Positions 17,920 through 26,599 of a stretch of DNA of 64,000 nt are shown one piece after another (the stretch's first letter is position 1; each line of letters begins with the position of its first letter). The position numbers and the translations under genes were made by a program. This DNA comes from Gammaproteobacteria bacterium. Its GTDB lineage: Bacteria; Pseudomonadota; Gammaproteobacteria; Pseudomonadales; Azotimanducaceae. Location of the stretch: assembly GCA_026706935.1 (NCBI GenBank), contig JAPOXV010000018.1:62001-126000 (forward strand), in the 5' to 3' direction. Under the pieces are notes generated by a model. That model was not told where the DNA came from. It saw nothing but the letters and a program-made list of their open reading frames with translations, and searched no databases.

Positions 17920-19182
17920 ATGTTGCTCGCCCATAAGATCGAACTGTATCCCAACGCCGCACAGGCGCGGTATCTGCGTCAGTGCATGGGAGCGCGACGC
18001 TATGCGTACAACGCCTTGTTGGCGCATTTCAGCCAGGATGGCATGAAATGGTCGAAGCACGAGGCCTATCACGTGTTCATGACCAAGGTCCGGCAGTCAT
18101 GGATGGCGGACCTGACCAGTCGAGCACCACGGAATGCCATCGACGATCTGCATCGTGCGTACGAAGGGTTCTTTCGCCGGGTTAAAGCCGGGAAACGTCC
18201 CTACGGCTATCCCCAGTTTCAGAAGCGCGGTCAGCACGACCGCTTTGCCCTGCGGGAAAAGCCGAAGTTTCGGGTGGACGGTCGCCGCCTGCGCCTGGAG
18301 AAAGCGCCGGGTTTGATCAAGCTGCGCGAGGAACTCCGGTGGAATGGTACCCTCCATTCGGTCACGATCAGTCATAAGGCGGGCAAGTTCTTCGCGGCCA
18401 TTGTGGTGGACACGCAGGATTACGAGACCCATGCCGCGACGCGAGAACCAAGCGTCACCGGTGTGGATCTCGGCTTGACGTCGTTTGCGGTGCTCTCGCA
18501 AGGCGGCGGCTACGAACATATCCCCGCGAACCAGAAACTGAAAGCGTCCCTGAAACGTCTACGGCGGTTACAGCGTCAGTTGTCCCGCAAGGAAAAAGGC
18601 AGTCGACGGTACGAGCTAGCGAAACGACGCGTGGCGCGTCTGCACCTGCGGGTCAGCGACCAGCGCAACGCCATGCTGCATGAGACGAGCGACGACCTTA
18701 CCCGGCGGTTCGGCACGATCGTGATCGAGGATCTGGCGGTGATGAACCTGAGTCGCAATCGGCGTATGGCACGTGCCGTGATGGACAGCGGCTGGGGCGA
18801 GTTCCGACGACAGCTGACCTACAAGGCGGCGTTACGGGGCGTCCACCTCATCGTGGTGCCACGCTACTTCGCCTCGTCGAAGACCTGTGCTAACTGCGGT
18901 GCGGTGAACGACGACCTGACGTTGAAAGATCGCATGTATGCCTGTGATGTATGCGGTCACCGGCAAGATCGGGACGAGAACGCGGCGGACAATCTGGAAC
19001 ATGAAGCTTACGGTCTGCACACGCTTCCGGCGGACCTTAAATGCGCGTTGGAGATGGATGAGACGGATGCGGTTAAGCCTCAACGCACCATCGACAAAGA
19101 CCGGCGCGAAGAAACCTATCAAGAGATTATGATAGGTTTTAAGAGCGGTTCGTATCGTGGTTCACCCGGTGTTGCTGAATGA
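17920..19182 (+). CDS. tnpB: TnpB (IS200/IS605-family RNA-guided nuclease)
   Basis: A 420-residue OrfB/TnpB protein. The N-terminal helix-turn-helix part includes HKIELYPNAAQ and ARRYAYNALL. The RuvC-like catalytic triad is visible: D183 in GVDLGLTSFA, E270 in IVIEDL, and D352 in DRDENAADN. A zinc ribbon (C323-x2-C326, C342-x2-C345) sits between the last two. All catalytic residues are present, so it is probably active. TnpB proteins are omega-RNA-guided DNA nucleases ancestral to Cas12 and promote transposon retention. No tnpA is present, so the element is non-autonomous. Its G+C is visibly higher than the surroundings, pointing to horizontal arrival. Confidence 0.95.
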   Translation: MLLAHKIELYPNAAQARYLRQCMGARRYAYNALLAHFSQDGMKWSKHEAYHVFMTKVRQSWMADLTSRAPRNAIDDLHRAYEGFFRRVKAGKRPYGYPQFQKRGQHDRFALREKPKFRVDGRRLRLEKAPGLIKLREELRWNGTLHSVTISHKAGKFFAAIVVDTQDYETHAATREPSVTGVDLGLTSFAVLSQGGGYEHIPANQKLKASLKRLRRLQRQLSRKEKGSRRYELAKRRVARLHLRVSDQRNAMLHETSDDLTRRFGTIVIEDLAVMNLSRNRRMARAVMDSGWGEFRRQLTYKAALRGVHLIVVPRYFASSKTCANCGAVNDDLTLKDRMYACDVCGHRQDRDENAADNLEHEAYGLHTLPADLKCALEMDETDAVKPQRTIDKDRREETYQEIMIGFKSGSYRGSPGVAE

Positions 19183-19351
19183 CAGCCCGTCAACCGATCC
19201 AGAAAGTCGCTCGATTGAGCCGTCGGAGACGATGTAATAAAGACCTTACACACCAACTTTCCATCGGAACGCGGTCGCGCGGTCGACGGTTGCGCGGCTT
19301 GCCGATGACCTGAATCGAGACGATCGAGGCCACGGCGTTTGCTTACGCCGT
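19112..19351 (+). ncRNA. candidate omega-RNA / right-end region of the tnpB element
   Basis: TnpB guide RNAs are made from the 3' part of tnpB and the element's right end. Here a 10-bp stem AAACCTATCA/TGATAGGTTT (19112-19139, loop 8 nt) lies inside the last codons of the gene, and a second hairpin ACGGCG/CGCCGT (19332-19351) lies about 150 bp after the stop. The T-rich base after the first stem could alternatively make it a terminator. Location and structure support the call; the exact ends and the guide segment cannot be seen. Confidence 0.4.
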
Positions 19352-19773
19352 CATGCTTCTTCTGATTTCCGTTAGGGTGTACCGCCCATCGTTGACATGT
19401 CCGATCGTGGCATGTAGAACATTCAATTGGTCTCGATTCATAATTCGGCTTTCCGTTCCGTATCGTGAGTTAACCACTTGAGATTTCTCGAATTAATAGC
19501 TATATAAAACAAATAGTTACGTGGTTCTTCTGGATACAATTTATGGTAGTTCAGCGCACAATGCAGCCTGAAGATAAAGCCGTGACAGATATAGAATCAG
19601 ACAAAATCAAACCGAGTTGTGACCCCGTCACACGCCAGTAGGACGCCTGCTTCTCATAGAGGCCAAGTATAAAGTCAGGCGCGAGCATTTTCTCTATAAT
19701 CTTAGATTACTCACGAGTAAATTAATATCGACATGAATTTACTAATGCCACAATCTAAGTCCAACCGTGTGAT
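19352..19773. other. intergenic region between the tnpB right end and the DUF4143 ATPase
   Basis: No supported gene in this stretch. Base composition becomes A+T-rich from about 19490. The last 80 bp hold a likely promoter and operator for the downstream ATPase gene, listed separately. The right boundary of the IS element probably falls in the first part, but no target duplication is expected for this IS family and none was seen. Confidence 0.5.
19695..19720 (+). promoter_or_regulatory. putative -10 box and adjacent inverted repeat
   Basis: TATAAT at 19695-19700 is followed at 19707-19720 by the inverted repeat TTACTC-AC-GAGTAA. The repeat would overlap the transcription start, a typical repressor position. 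No good -35 hexamer is seen at 17 bp (AAGTCA). It lies about 57 bp upstream of the ATPase start. The operator role is inferred from symmetry and position only. Confidence 0.4.
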
Positions 19774-19776
19774 TTG

Positions 19777-20925
19777 ATGAGATCCGATTCGAACACGATA
19801 ACGCGCTATCTGAAACCTCATATCGTCTCAGATCTAAAGCGCAAGATGGTTTTTGTAGGAGGTCCAAGGCAGGTAGGAAAGACGACAATGGCTCTGGACA
19901 TTCTTGACATCGCTAATCGAAGACACCCAGCATATCTGAATTGGGACGACCCTCATGCACGTAAGCAATTACTAGACGCTGAATTCCCGGGTGGGCAATC
20001 TCTGCTCGTATTCGACGAAATCCATAAATTCCCGCGTTGGCGCAATCTTGTCAAAGGACTATATGACACGCAAGGGGATACAACGTCCATCCTCGTTACA
20101 GGATCAGCTAGTTTAGACCATTTTCGAAATGGAGGCGACTCGCTACAAGGTCGTTATCACTACTACCGTTTACATCCGTTTACTCTGAATGAAATTTCTT
20201 CGATTCCAACTGCAAGCGATTTGAGCGATCTCTTGCAGTTTGGTGGTTTTCCGGAACCACTGCTAGCCGGTGATTCGCGTACGTGGCGAAGATGGCAACG
20301 TGAGCGTGTGTCACGAGTCGTTTATGACGATCTAAGAGATTTAGAGAATGTTCGGGAGGTCTCGTTAGTAGCACTATTGGCAGAGGCTTTACCCGATAAG
20401 GTCGGTTCACCTTTATCGATCAACAGTCTCGCTGAGGACCTTCAGGTTGCACACGAAACCGTAAAACGGTGGTTGGCGATACTAGAGAATTTGAACTTCT
20501 GTTTTCGAATAATCCCGTTTGGTGCACCTCGCATACGGGCCGTGAAAAAGGAAGCCAAGCTCTATCTATGGGATTGGTCGCAGGTCCCTGGAAAGGGTGA
20601 ACGCTTTGAAAATCTAGTCGCTAGTCATCTTCTCAAGTATTGCCATTTCGTTGAGGATACGATGGGATTCACGATGGAACTCCGTTTCATCCGCGATATC
20701 GATCGAAGGGAGATCGATTTTGTAGTGTTGCGTGACCGACAACCGGAATTCGCGGTTGAGTGCAAAACTGGTTCGAAATCAACAAGTCCGTCCATAAATT
20801 ACTTCCGTGAACGTACCGATATATCCGAGTGCTTCCAAGTGCATCTGAACGATCGCGATTACTTTTCGAACGGAACACGCGTTTTACCGTTCACGACTTT
20901 TTGTCGAGAGAAAGGACTGCCGTAA
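19777..20925 (+). CDS. AAA+ family ATPase with DUF4143
   Basis: A 382-residue protein starting at ATG 19777 (a TTG codon directly precedes it). It has a Walker A motif GGPRQVGKTT, Walker B LLVFDEIHK, a sensor-like ILVTGSA, a winged-helix segment (LAEDLQVAHETVKRWL) and a C-terminal DUF4143-type nuclease-fold domain (RDIDRREIDFVV...EFAVECKTG). The D-x(n)-E-x-K pattern there (ReIDFVV, EFAVECK) resembles the PD-(D/E)XK core. Members are common, poorly characterised, and often solitary accessory genes. It stands alone beside the IS element with A+T-richer flanks. Function unknown. Confidence 0.85.
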   Translation: MRSDSNTITRYLKPHIVSDLKRKMVFVGGPRQVGKTTMALDILDIANRRHPAYLNWDDPHARKQLLDAEFPGGQSLLVFDEIHKFPRWRNLVKGLYDTQGDTTSILVTGSASLDHFRNGGDSLQGRYHYYRLHPFTLNEISSIPTASDLSDLLQFGGFPEPLLAGDSRTWRRWQRERVSRVVYDDLRDLENVREVSLVALLAEALPDKVGSPLSINSLAEDLQVAHETVKRWLAILENLNFCFRIIPFGAPRIRAVKKEAKLYLWDWSQVPGKGERFENLVASHLLKYCHFVEDTMGFTMELRFIRDIDRREIDFVVLRDRQPEFAVECKTGSKSTSPSINYFRERTDISECFQVHLNDRDYFSNGTRVLPFTTFCREKGLP

Positions 20926-20991
20926 GAACGACGAAGCAATATGAAATTAAGCGCGCCATAAAATCGGCGCGCAATCAATCAATCTGAAAAC

Positions 20992-22560
20992 ATGGCTGAA
21001 GACCGCACTTCGAAAGTTCCATTCACGCAGTTCCCAACCGAGCTATTCGAACAAAGAGCCGCACTTGAATCCAACGAACTGCTGAATCGTATGAAGCAGT
21101 CACGCAAAGCGTATGCGGATCCGCACCGACCTCAATATCACTACGTAAATCCAGAAGGCAGACTGAACGATCCTAACGGACTGTGTTACTGGAAAGATCA
21201 TTGGCATTTGTTCTATCAAGCGTATCCGCCCGAAGACCCACGTCAACACTGGGGGCATGCGATATCGCGAGATCTCATTCACTGGGAGGACTTGCCATAT
21301 TGCATCTATCCGAACCCCGAAGATAGGTGTTATAGTGGCGCGACGCTGGTTGAGGACGATCGCGTAATCGCCATGTATCACGGTACACAAGCTGGAAATA
21401 TGGTCGCACTCTCGTCTGATCCTTTATTGCTGAATTGGGAAAAGGTTGGAAACAGTCCCGTAATTCCGATGCCTAATGGCGACGCACCTTACAACGTGTT
21501 CGATCCCTGCGTTTGGAAATCGGGTGGAAAGTACTACTCGTTGTCTGCGGGTCAAACGAACGACGGTCCAGGCGGTCAACATGTTGCAGCGGACTTCCTA
21601 TTTGAATCTGAGAATTTGAGCGATTGGACGTATCTACACCCGTTCGTCGAAGGCGATCGTTACACGCGAATTGGCGATGACGGTGCATGTCCTTATTTTT
21701 GGCCGATCGGGGATAAATACATATTGCTGTTCTTCAGCCACTCGAGTGGTGGTCAATACCTTCTTGGTGACTACGACGAAGACAGGCAGAAGTTTGTCGT
21801 GACTTATGGCGAGAAGTTCAATTTCGGTCCGCCTGGTCCCGGCGGCGTACATGCACCTTCTGCAACACCATTAGGCGACGGTTCGGTTATCGTGATCTTC
21901 AACATGAACCCCGCTAAGCAAGCTGACGGGTGGAATCAGATCATGTCGCTCCCGCGCCAACTGACGCTCGCAGACGGCGGTAACGACGTCCTCGTTAAAC
22001 CTGCCGGGGATATCGAATCTCTTCGTGGCGACGTGACTGAGTTAAACGCCTTCACGCTGCCTGCGAATCGTGAAATCCAGATTCACGAAATTAATGGCGC
22101 ACCTGACGACGGGTTGGAAGGAAACGCGTACGAACTGCAAGTTGACATTCAGCCAAGCGACGCATCGATGGTCGAACTATGTGTCCTACAATCGCCAAAG
22201 AAAGAGGAATTCACGCGAATCTCGGTTTATCGAGAACGCGGTTATCCAGATCGCGCTTTGTATATCCGAAAGAACGGAACGAGTTTTGTTACGATCGATA
22301 ACAGTTACTCGTCTGAGGATCCTGGCGTGCGATGCCGAGCTCCCGAGACGCTTGAAGTGCATATTGAACCTGACGAGCCGATTCAACTACGTGTTTTCGT
22401 CGACCACAGCATTGTGGAAGTATTTGTGAATGATCGTAAGGCAGTCGCGTTACGTGTCTATCCTTCGAGATCAGATAGCGTCGGTATTTCGTTGCGATCT
22501 CAAGGGTCTGAGACTGACATTAGCCAGCTAAAATTTTGGCCACTCGGCTCCATTTACTAG
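20992..22560 (+). CDS. glycoside hydrolase family 32-like protein with altered catalytic motif
   Basis: A 522-residue five-bladed propeller plus C-terminal beta-sandwich. The GH32 nucleophile motif is intact (RLNDPNG, D60). The transition-state motif, usually RDP, reads FDP (about 170-172). The EC motif that supplies the acid/base glutamate reads GAC-PYFWPIG, with Ala at 232 where Glu is expected. The C-terminal module contains RVFVDHSIVEVFVND, typical of GH32. There is no signal peptide, so it is probably cytoplasmic. GH32 enzymes hydrolyse or transfer beta-fructosyl units, but the missing Glu means activity or specificity may differ. No sugar transporter or kinase is adjacent. Confidence 0.88.
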   Translation: MAEDRTSKVPFTQFPTELFEQRAALESNELLNRMKQSRKAYADPHRPQYHYVNPEGRLNDPNGLCYWKDHWHLFYQAYPPEDPRQHWGHAISRDLIHWEDLPYCIYPNPEDRCYSGATLVEDDRVIAMYHGTQAGNMVALSSDPLLLNWEKVGNSPVIPMPNGDAPYNVFDPCVWKSGGKYYSLSAGQTNDGPGGQHVAADFLFESENLSDWTYLHPFVEGDRYTRIGDDGACPYFWPIGDKYILLFFSHSSGGQYLLGDYDEDRQKFVVTYGEKFNFGPPGPGGVHAPSATPLGDGSVIVIFNMNPAKQADGWNQIMSLPRQLTLADGGNDVLVKPAGDIESLRGDVTELNAFTLPANREIQIHEINGAPDDGLEGNAYELQVDIQPSDASMVELCVLQSPKKEEFTRISVYRERGYPDRALYIRKNGTSFVTIDNSYSSEDPGVRCRAPETLEVHIEPDEPIQLRVFVDHSIVEVFVNDRKAVALRVYPSRSDSVGISLRSQGSETDISQLKFWPLGSIY

Positions 22561-22585
22561 TGCCTTACGCAGCTGAGTTATCTGA

Positions 22586-24187
22586 ATGAGTGAATCAATG
22601 CGCACGTTTGATGCGATTGTGGTTGGCGCGGGTTTTGCTGGTATGTATATGCTGTATCGGCTGCGTGAACACGGTTACCGAGCGGTTGTTTTCGAGCGTG
22701 CCGATGGTGTTGGCGGGACATGGTATTGGAACAGATACCCCGGTGCGCGTTGTGATGTGGAAAGTCTCGAATACTCGTACTCGTTCTCTGACGAGCTACA
22801 GAGGGAATGGGAGTGGAGTGAGCGTTATTCCGGTCAACCCGAAATTCTCAGGTACGCTAACCACGTTGCCGATCGATTTGATTTACGCCGAGACATTGAA
22901 TTTGAAACGTCTGTAGTTTCGGCGCACTACCAAGACGACGATTCAATATGGTGTGTAACGACGGATCAAGACGAAACTGTTGCTGCGAGGTACCTGATCA
23001 TGGCGACGGGGTGCCTTTCGTCCACGAATCTGCCGGATATCGAAGGAATTTCAGATTTCGCCGGTGAGACGTATCACACAGGGCAGTGGCCTCACGAACA
23101 CGTAAACCTTCAAGGAAAGCGAGTAGGAATCATTGGTACAGGTTCGTCAGCAATCCAAGCGATCCCGTATCTGGCGAAGGAAGCGCGTGAACTCGTGGTA
23201 TTTCAACGCACGCCGAATTTCTCGATTCCTGCTCGAAATCGAGAAGCAGATCCCGAAGAAGTTGATCGAGTTAAGCGTGACTATCGAGCGTTTCGTGAAC
23301 TCAATCGGTTAGCTCCCGCTGCGATTCGTGGAACTATGCCCGGACGTAACGAATCTGTATTAGGCGTTTCTGAAGATGAACGTAACAAGGAAATGCAAAA
23401 ACGATGGGAACACGGTGGCTTTGCGTTCATGGGTGCGTTCAACGATCTTGGTCTCAACAAGGAAGCGAACGACATTGCGGCGGAGTTTGTTCGCGAACAG
23501 ATTCGAGAAATCGTAGACGATCCAGACGTTGCCGACACGCTCTCACCTGACAATGTGATCGGCTGCAAACGGTTGTGCTTGGATACCGAGTATTACGAGA
23601 CGTACAACCTGCCACACGTGAGCTTGATCGACATCAATAAGGATCCGATCGAATGCTTGACGACTGATGGCGTTAAGACTACATCGACCGAGTTTGAGTT
23701 CGACGTTGTGGTCTTCGCGACAGGCTTCGACGCTATGACTGGGACGTTGTTGCGCGTTGATATTTGTGGTAGAGAAGGTCAAACTCTTCAGCAGAAATGG
23801 GCTGAAGGACCTAAAACATATTTAGGTTTGACAACTTCCAGTTTTCCAAATATGTTCCTGATTTCAGGTCCAGGCAGTCCTTCGGTACTGACCAACATGA
23901 TCGTCTCAATCGAGCAACACGTCGATTGGATTACTGCCTGTCTCGAATACATGCGCGAACACGAACATATGGAAATAAGCGCAGAATTGAAGGCGGAAGA
24001 GGAATGGGTCGCGTACGTGAACGCAATCGCTGATATGACGCTCTATCCGACCTGCAATTCATGGTACCTAGGAGCAAATATCCCAGGCAAACCGCGAGTA
24101 TTCATGCCACATGTCGGCTTCCCTAACTACGTGCAACGGTGTGAGGAAGTCGTGAACAGCAACTATCAGGGATTTTCATTCGCATGA
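22586..24187 (+). CDS. type I Baeyer-Villiger-like flavin monooxygenase
   Basis: A 533-residue two-dinucleotide-domain flavoprotein. FAD-binding GAGFAG is at about 14-19 and NADPH-binding GTGSSA at about 184-189. The type I BVMO fingerprint F-x-G-x3-H-x3-W is intact as FAGETYHTGQW (158-168), and VGGTWYWNRYPGARCD is also diagnostic. Length fits the cyclohexanone/phenylacetone monooxygenase group. Such enzymes insert oxygen beside a ketone to give an ester or lactone. The stop overlaps the start of an enoyl-CoA hydratase (ATGA), so the two are coupled, suggesting a ketone or acyl chain degradation path. Substrate unknown. Confidence 0.93.
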   Translation: MSESMRTFDAIVVGAGFAGMYMLYRLREHGYRAVVFERADGVGGTWYWNRYPGARCDVESLEYSYSFSDELQREWEWSERYSGQPEILRYANHVADRFDLRRDIEFETSVVSAHYQDDDSIWCVTTDQDETVAARYLIMATGCLSSTNLPDIEGISDFAGETYHTGQWPHEHVNLQGKRVGIIGTGSSAIQAIPYLAKEARELVVFQRTPNFSIPARNREADPEEVDRVKRDYRAFRELNRLAPAAIRGTMPGRNESVLGVSEDERNKEMQKRWEHGGFAFMGAFNDLGLNKEANDIAAEFVREQIREIVDDPDVADTLSPDNVIGCKRLCLDTEYYETYNLPHVSLIDINKDPIECLTTDGVKTTSTEFEFDVVVFATGFDAMTGTLLRVDICGREGQTLQQKWAEGPKTYLGLTTSSFPNMFLISGPGSPSVLTNMIVSIEQHVDWITACLEYMREHEHMEISAELKAEEEWVAYVNAIADMTLYPTCNSWYLGANIPGKPRVFMPHVGFPNYVQRCEEVVNSNYQGFSFA

Positions 24188-25035
24188 GCGATGAGTCGAT
24201 CAGCTCTCAGAAACACCTTATCGAGACACAACACGGTCATCTAACTGTGTTAACGATGAATCGACCGGAAGCGCTGAATGCGTTTAGTCCGTCTATGATG
24301 GCTGGATTAGACGAAGCCCTGCCTAGGCTCGCAAAAGATTCGAACTGTCGAGCACTCATGCTGACGGGCGTTGGTCGTGCCTTTTCGGCTGGCGGCGACG
24401 TCAAAGGATTCGCCTCAAACGCGATGGCATCTGAAGATGCTGTCGATACACAAGATAGAGCGCCGCAAAACCAAACTAGAGACGAACGGGCGGCTGGTCT
24501 GCGACGAAGCACAGAAATGGTCGAACTGCTACACACGATGCCTAAACCGACCATTGCGGCAATTCCGGGCGTGGCGGCTGGAGGCGGTTTTTCGGTCGCG
24601 TTGGCGTGCGACATCCGAATCGCTTCATCTGATGCACGCTTCACAACGGCATTTAATAAACTGGGTTTATCGGGCGACTACGGTGGAACTTACTTTCTAA
24701 CCCAACTCGTCGGCACTGCGAAAGCTCGCGAACTCTATCTAACGTCCGACATCATCGACGTTGAAGAGGCGCATCGTATTGGGATCGTAAATCAAGTATT
24801 CGATAAGGAATCGTTCGCAGATGAAGCGTTGTCGTTCGGTGAGAAGCTAGCCGCAATGCCACCGATTTCTTCAGGACTTATGAAGGAGAACCTGAATTCC
24901 GCTTTAACGTCCGATCTAGCGAGTGTTTTGGATCTTGAAGCGACCAACATGATCACTTGCTTTGACTCGAATGATCACAAGGCCGGCGCTCGGGCATTCG
25001 TTACGAAAAAACCGCCTGTTTTTACGGGAACTTAA
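24184..25035 (+). CDS. enoyl-CoA hydratase/isomerase family protein
   Basis: A 283-residue crotonase-fold protein. MNRPEALNAF opens the fold, GRAFSAGGDVKGF gives the first oxyanion-hole strand, and IAAIPGVAAGGGFSVALACDIRIAS the second. The usual catalytic Glu region reads KLGLSGDYGGTYFLTQLVG, so an Asp/Gly pair replaces the classical hydratase glutamates. The reaction may therefore be isomerisation or another crotonase chemistry. A small insert (about 85-110) is present. Its ATG overlaps the monooxygenase stop, so the product pair likely acts in one catabolic route. Confidence 0.9.
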   Translation: MSDESISSQKHLIETQHGHLTVLTMNRPEALNAFSPSMMAGLDEALPRLAKDSNCRALMLTGVGRAFSAGGDVKGFASNAMASEDAVDTQDRAPQNQTRDERAAGLRRSTEMVELLHTMPKPTIAAIPGVAAGGGFSVALACDIRIASSDARFTTAFNKLGLSGDYGGTYFLTQLVGTAKARELYLTSDIIDVEEAHRIGIVNQVFDKESFADEALSFGEKLAAMPPISSGLMKENLNSALTSDLASVLDLEATNMITCFDSNDHKAGARAFVTKKPPVFTGT

Positions 25036-25047
25036 TACCTCAAAAAT

Positions 25048-25905
25048 CTAGTCGTTAATCGCCCATTCATTCGCTGGTTCGTCGCCGGCGACCGTCGAGC
25101 GAACCATTTTTCGTGGTTGGTTCGGCGGTGTAGCACGTGCGCGATGCAAGACGCACCGGTTATCCCACATGACGATGTCGCCAACCTCCCACCGATGCCC
25201 AATCGTACGAGGTGGTCGAGCTGCTTCGGTTGTCAGTTCGCGCAAGAGCTTGCGACTTGATACGAAATCCTGGCCAACAATGTGACTCGCGTGTCGACCG
25301 ACGAACAAGACCTGTCGTTTGGAGACTGGATGAACTGTCACGAGCGGGTGCTCAACAGGCGGTAGTTGCCTTAGCCCTTCTTCAGGTACCACCAGTAAAC
25401 CGTAGTGCCATGAGTGACTGAACGCGTAGCTGTGAACGGCGACCTTATCCGCGAGGAATCTCTTCATATCAGTTGACAGTGCGTCATAGCCTGCGCGCAT
25501 GTCAGCCCATTCCGTTTCACCACCTTCATTAGGTACGGAGTGAGCTGCCAGCAGGGAAGCTTTCGCGCCGACCCTCTTGTAGGAGCTATCGCTGTGCCAC
25601 AATGAGTTGCCGATGTTGAAAACTCTTCCGACGTGTTCGGGAGGTAACACATTGCCTTTGATATCCGTATTTCCTATATTAGGGCGTAACTTCATATTAA
25701 TGTGAGGTAAGCCTTTCTCCAACCGGCCAAAGCGACGCGTAAATGCGAAGTGATCTTCGTTGGAGAGGTTTTGGCGTGGAAATACCAAGACCGCGTAGTC
25801 GAACCAAGCCTGCTCAATTTGTTGGAAATCTTGGTCGGAAAGTTCGTTCAGCGCTACGTCGGAAACGATGGCACCGAAGTCTTCAGTGATCGATTCGATT
25901 CTCAT
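25048..25905 (-). CDS. TauD/TfdA-family Fe(II)/2-oxoglutarate dioxygenase
   Basis: A 285-residue oxygenase. The iron-binding facial triad is visible: H and D in LWHSDSSY (about 111-117), and the distal H in NRCVLHRARA (near 254). The 2-oxoglutarate-binding arginine probably lies in RKMVRSTV. VLVFPRQNLSNEDHFAFTRRFG is the typical family N-terminal signature. Members oxidise sulfonates, aryloxyacids or carnitine precursors; the substrate cannot be told. It is convergent with the enoyl-CoA hydratase gene, 12 bp apart. Confidence 0.9.
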   Translation of the reverse strand: MRIESITEDFGAIVSDVALNELSDQDFQQIEQAWFDYAVLVFPRQNLSNEDHFAFTRRFGRLEKGLPHINMKLRPNIGNTDIKGNVLPPEHVGRVFNIGNSLWHSDSSYKRVGAKASLLAAHSVPNEGGETEWADMRAGYDALSTDMKRFLADKVAVHSYAFSHSWHYGLLVVPEEGLRQLPPVEHPLVTVHPVSKRQVLFVGRHASHIVGQDFVSSRKLLRELTTEAARPPRTIGHRWEVGDIVMWDNRCVLHRARATPPNQPRKMVRSTVAGDEPANEWAIND

Positions 25906-26028
25906 GTGATGTTAGTACTTTATGTCAGTATGAGGGTATCAAAACCAAGAGATTCTATGTTGATTCGTGCTAAAAGAGTCGACGGTCGAGTTATCAGTCG
26001 ATGATATACGGACCATTCAAACGGCTAG

Positions 26029-26271
26029 TCAGAGATTCTTGATTTCTCGATCAAGCCTTCGTTTCTCGTCTGTTACGATCGTTTCGAGCGCGCGAACACG
26101 ATCTTCGATGGATCCGTCGCCTACTATATTTTCAAGTCGCTCCACACGTTTACGCAGTTCAGGATCATTTTTTAGTTGCTTTTTCTTCAATCCTAGATAC
26201 CCAGAGAGGATACCGGTACCGCAACTGATCAAAACGATCAGCACGACCATCGTTAATGCATCCATTTCCAA
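26029..26271 (-). CDS. small PspB-like membrane coiled-coil protein, copy 1
   Basis: An 80-residue protein with one N-terminal transmembrane helix (MVVLIVLISCGTGILSGYLG) followed by a basic stretch and a heptad-like coiled coil ending RVRALETIVTDEKRRLDREI. The plan recalls PspB of the phage-shock response (single helix, then R[VI]xALE-x-I). No pspA/C genes are nearby, so a true PspB role is doubtful. It is a paralogue of the gene at 26600-26833, sharing the last 24 residues almost exactly. The start may be the second Met (26265). Confidence 0.7.
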   Translation of the reverse strand: MEMDALTMVVLIVLISCGTGILSGYLGLKKKQLKNDPELRKRVERLENIVGDGSIEDRVRALETIVTDEKRRLDREIKNL

Positions 26272-26599
26272 TCGAGTCCTTTTTCTTGCTATTTTTGATT
26301 ATAAGCAACGTCTGTACCAAATCTAACATATTGATTTAATTAGATTTAATTGGTGGGTTAGATATCGAATTAGCGATATGCGTCAATACATGGTCTAAAT
26401 CGCCAGATCCCTTCGTTAATTTGCGACAGATGACCTCTTAGTGTGGTCCAAAGACGAAGTATGCGTCTATTTGACAATTCGAAGCGTGGTTATTGCGAAG
26501 ATTACGAGCCTGCTCTTAGAAAGTGTTAGCAATAAGCGACTACATTGGAGACGGTTCGATTAAATGATCTTCTGTTGGAGTAAATTCGGACCGAACCGG
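26272..26599. other. 328-bp spacer between the PspB-like paralogues
   Basis: No coding frame is credible. It is A+T-rich and must carry the promoter for the copy-1 gene (reading left). No strong hairpin or repeat was found. Confidence 0.4.

Noticed and set aside
17920-19182. Minus-strand frames inside tnpB with arginine-rich translations.
   Set aside because: These arise from the high G+C of tnpB in other frames and show no family features.
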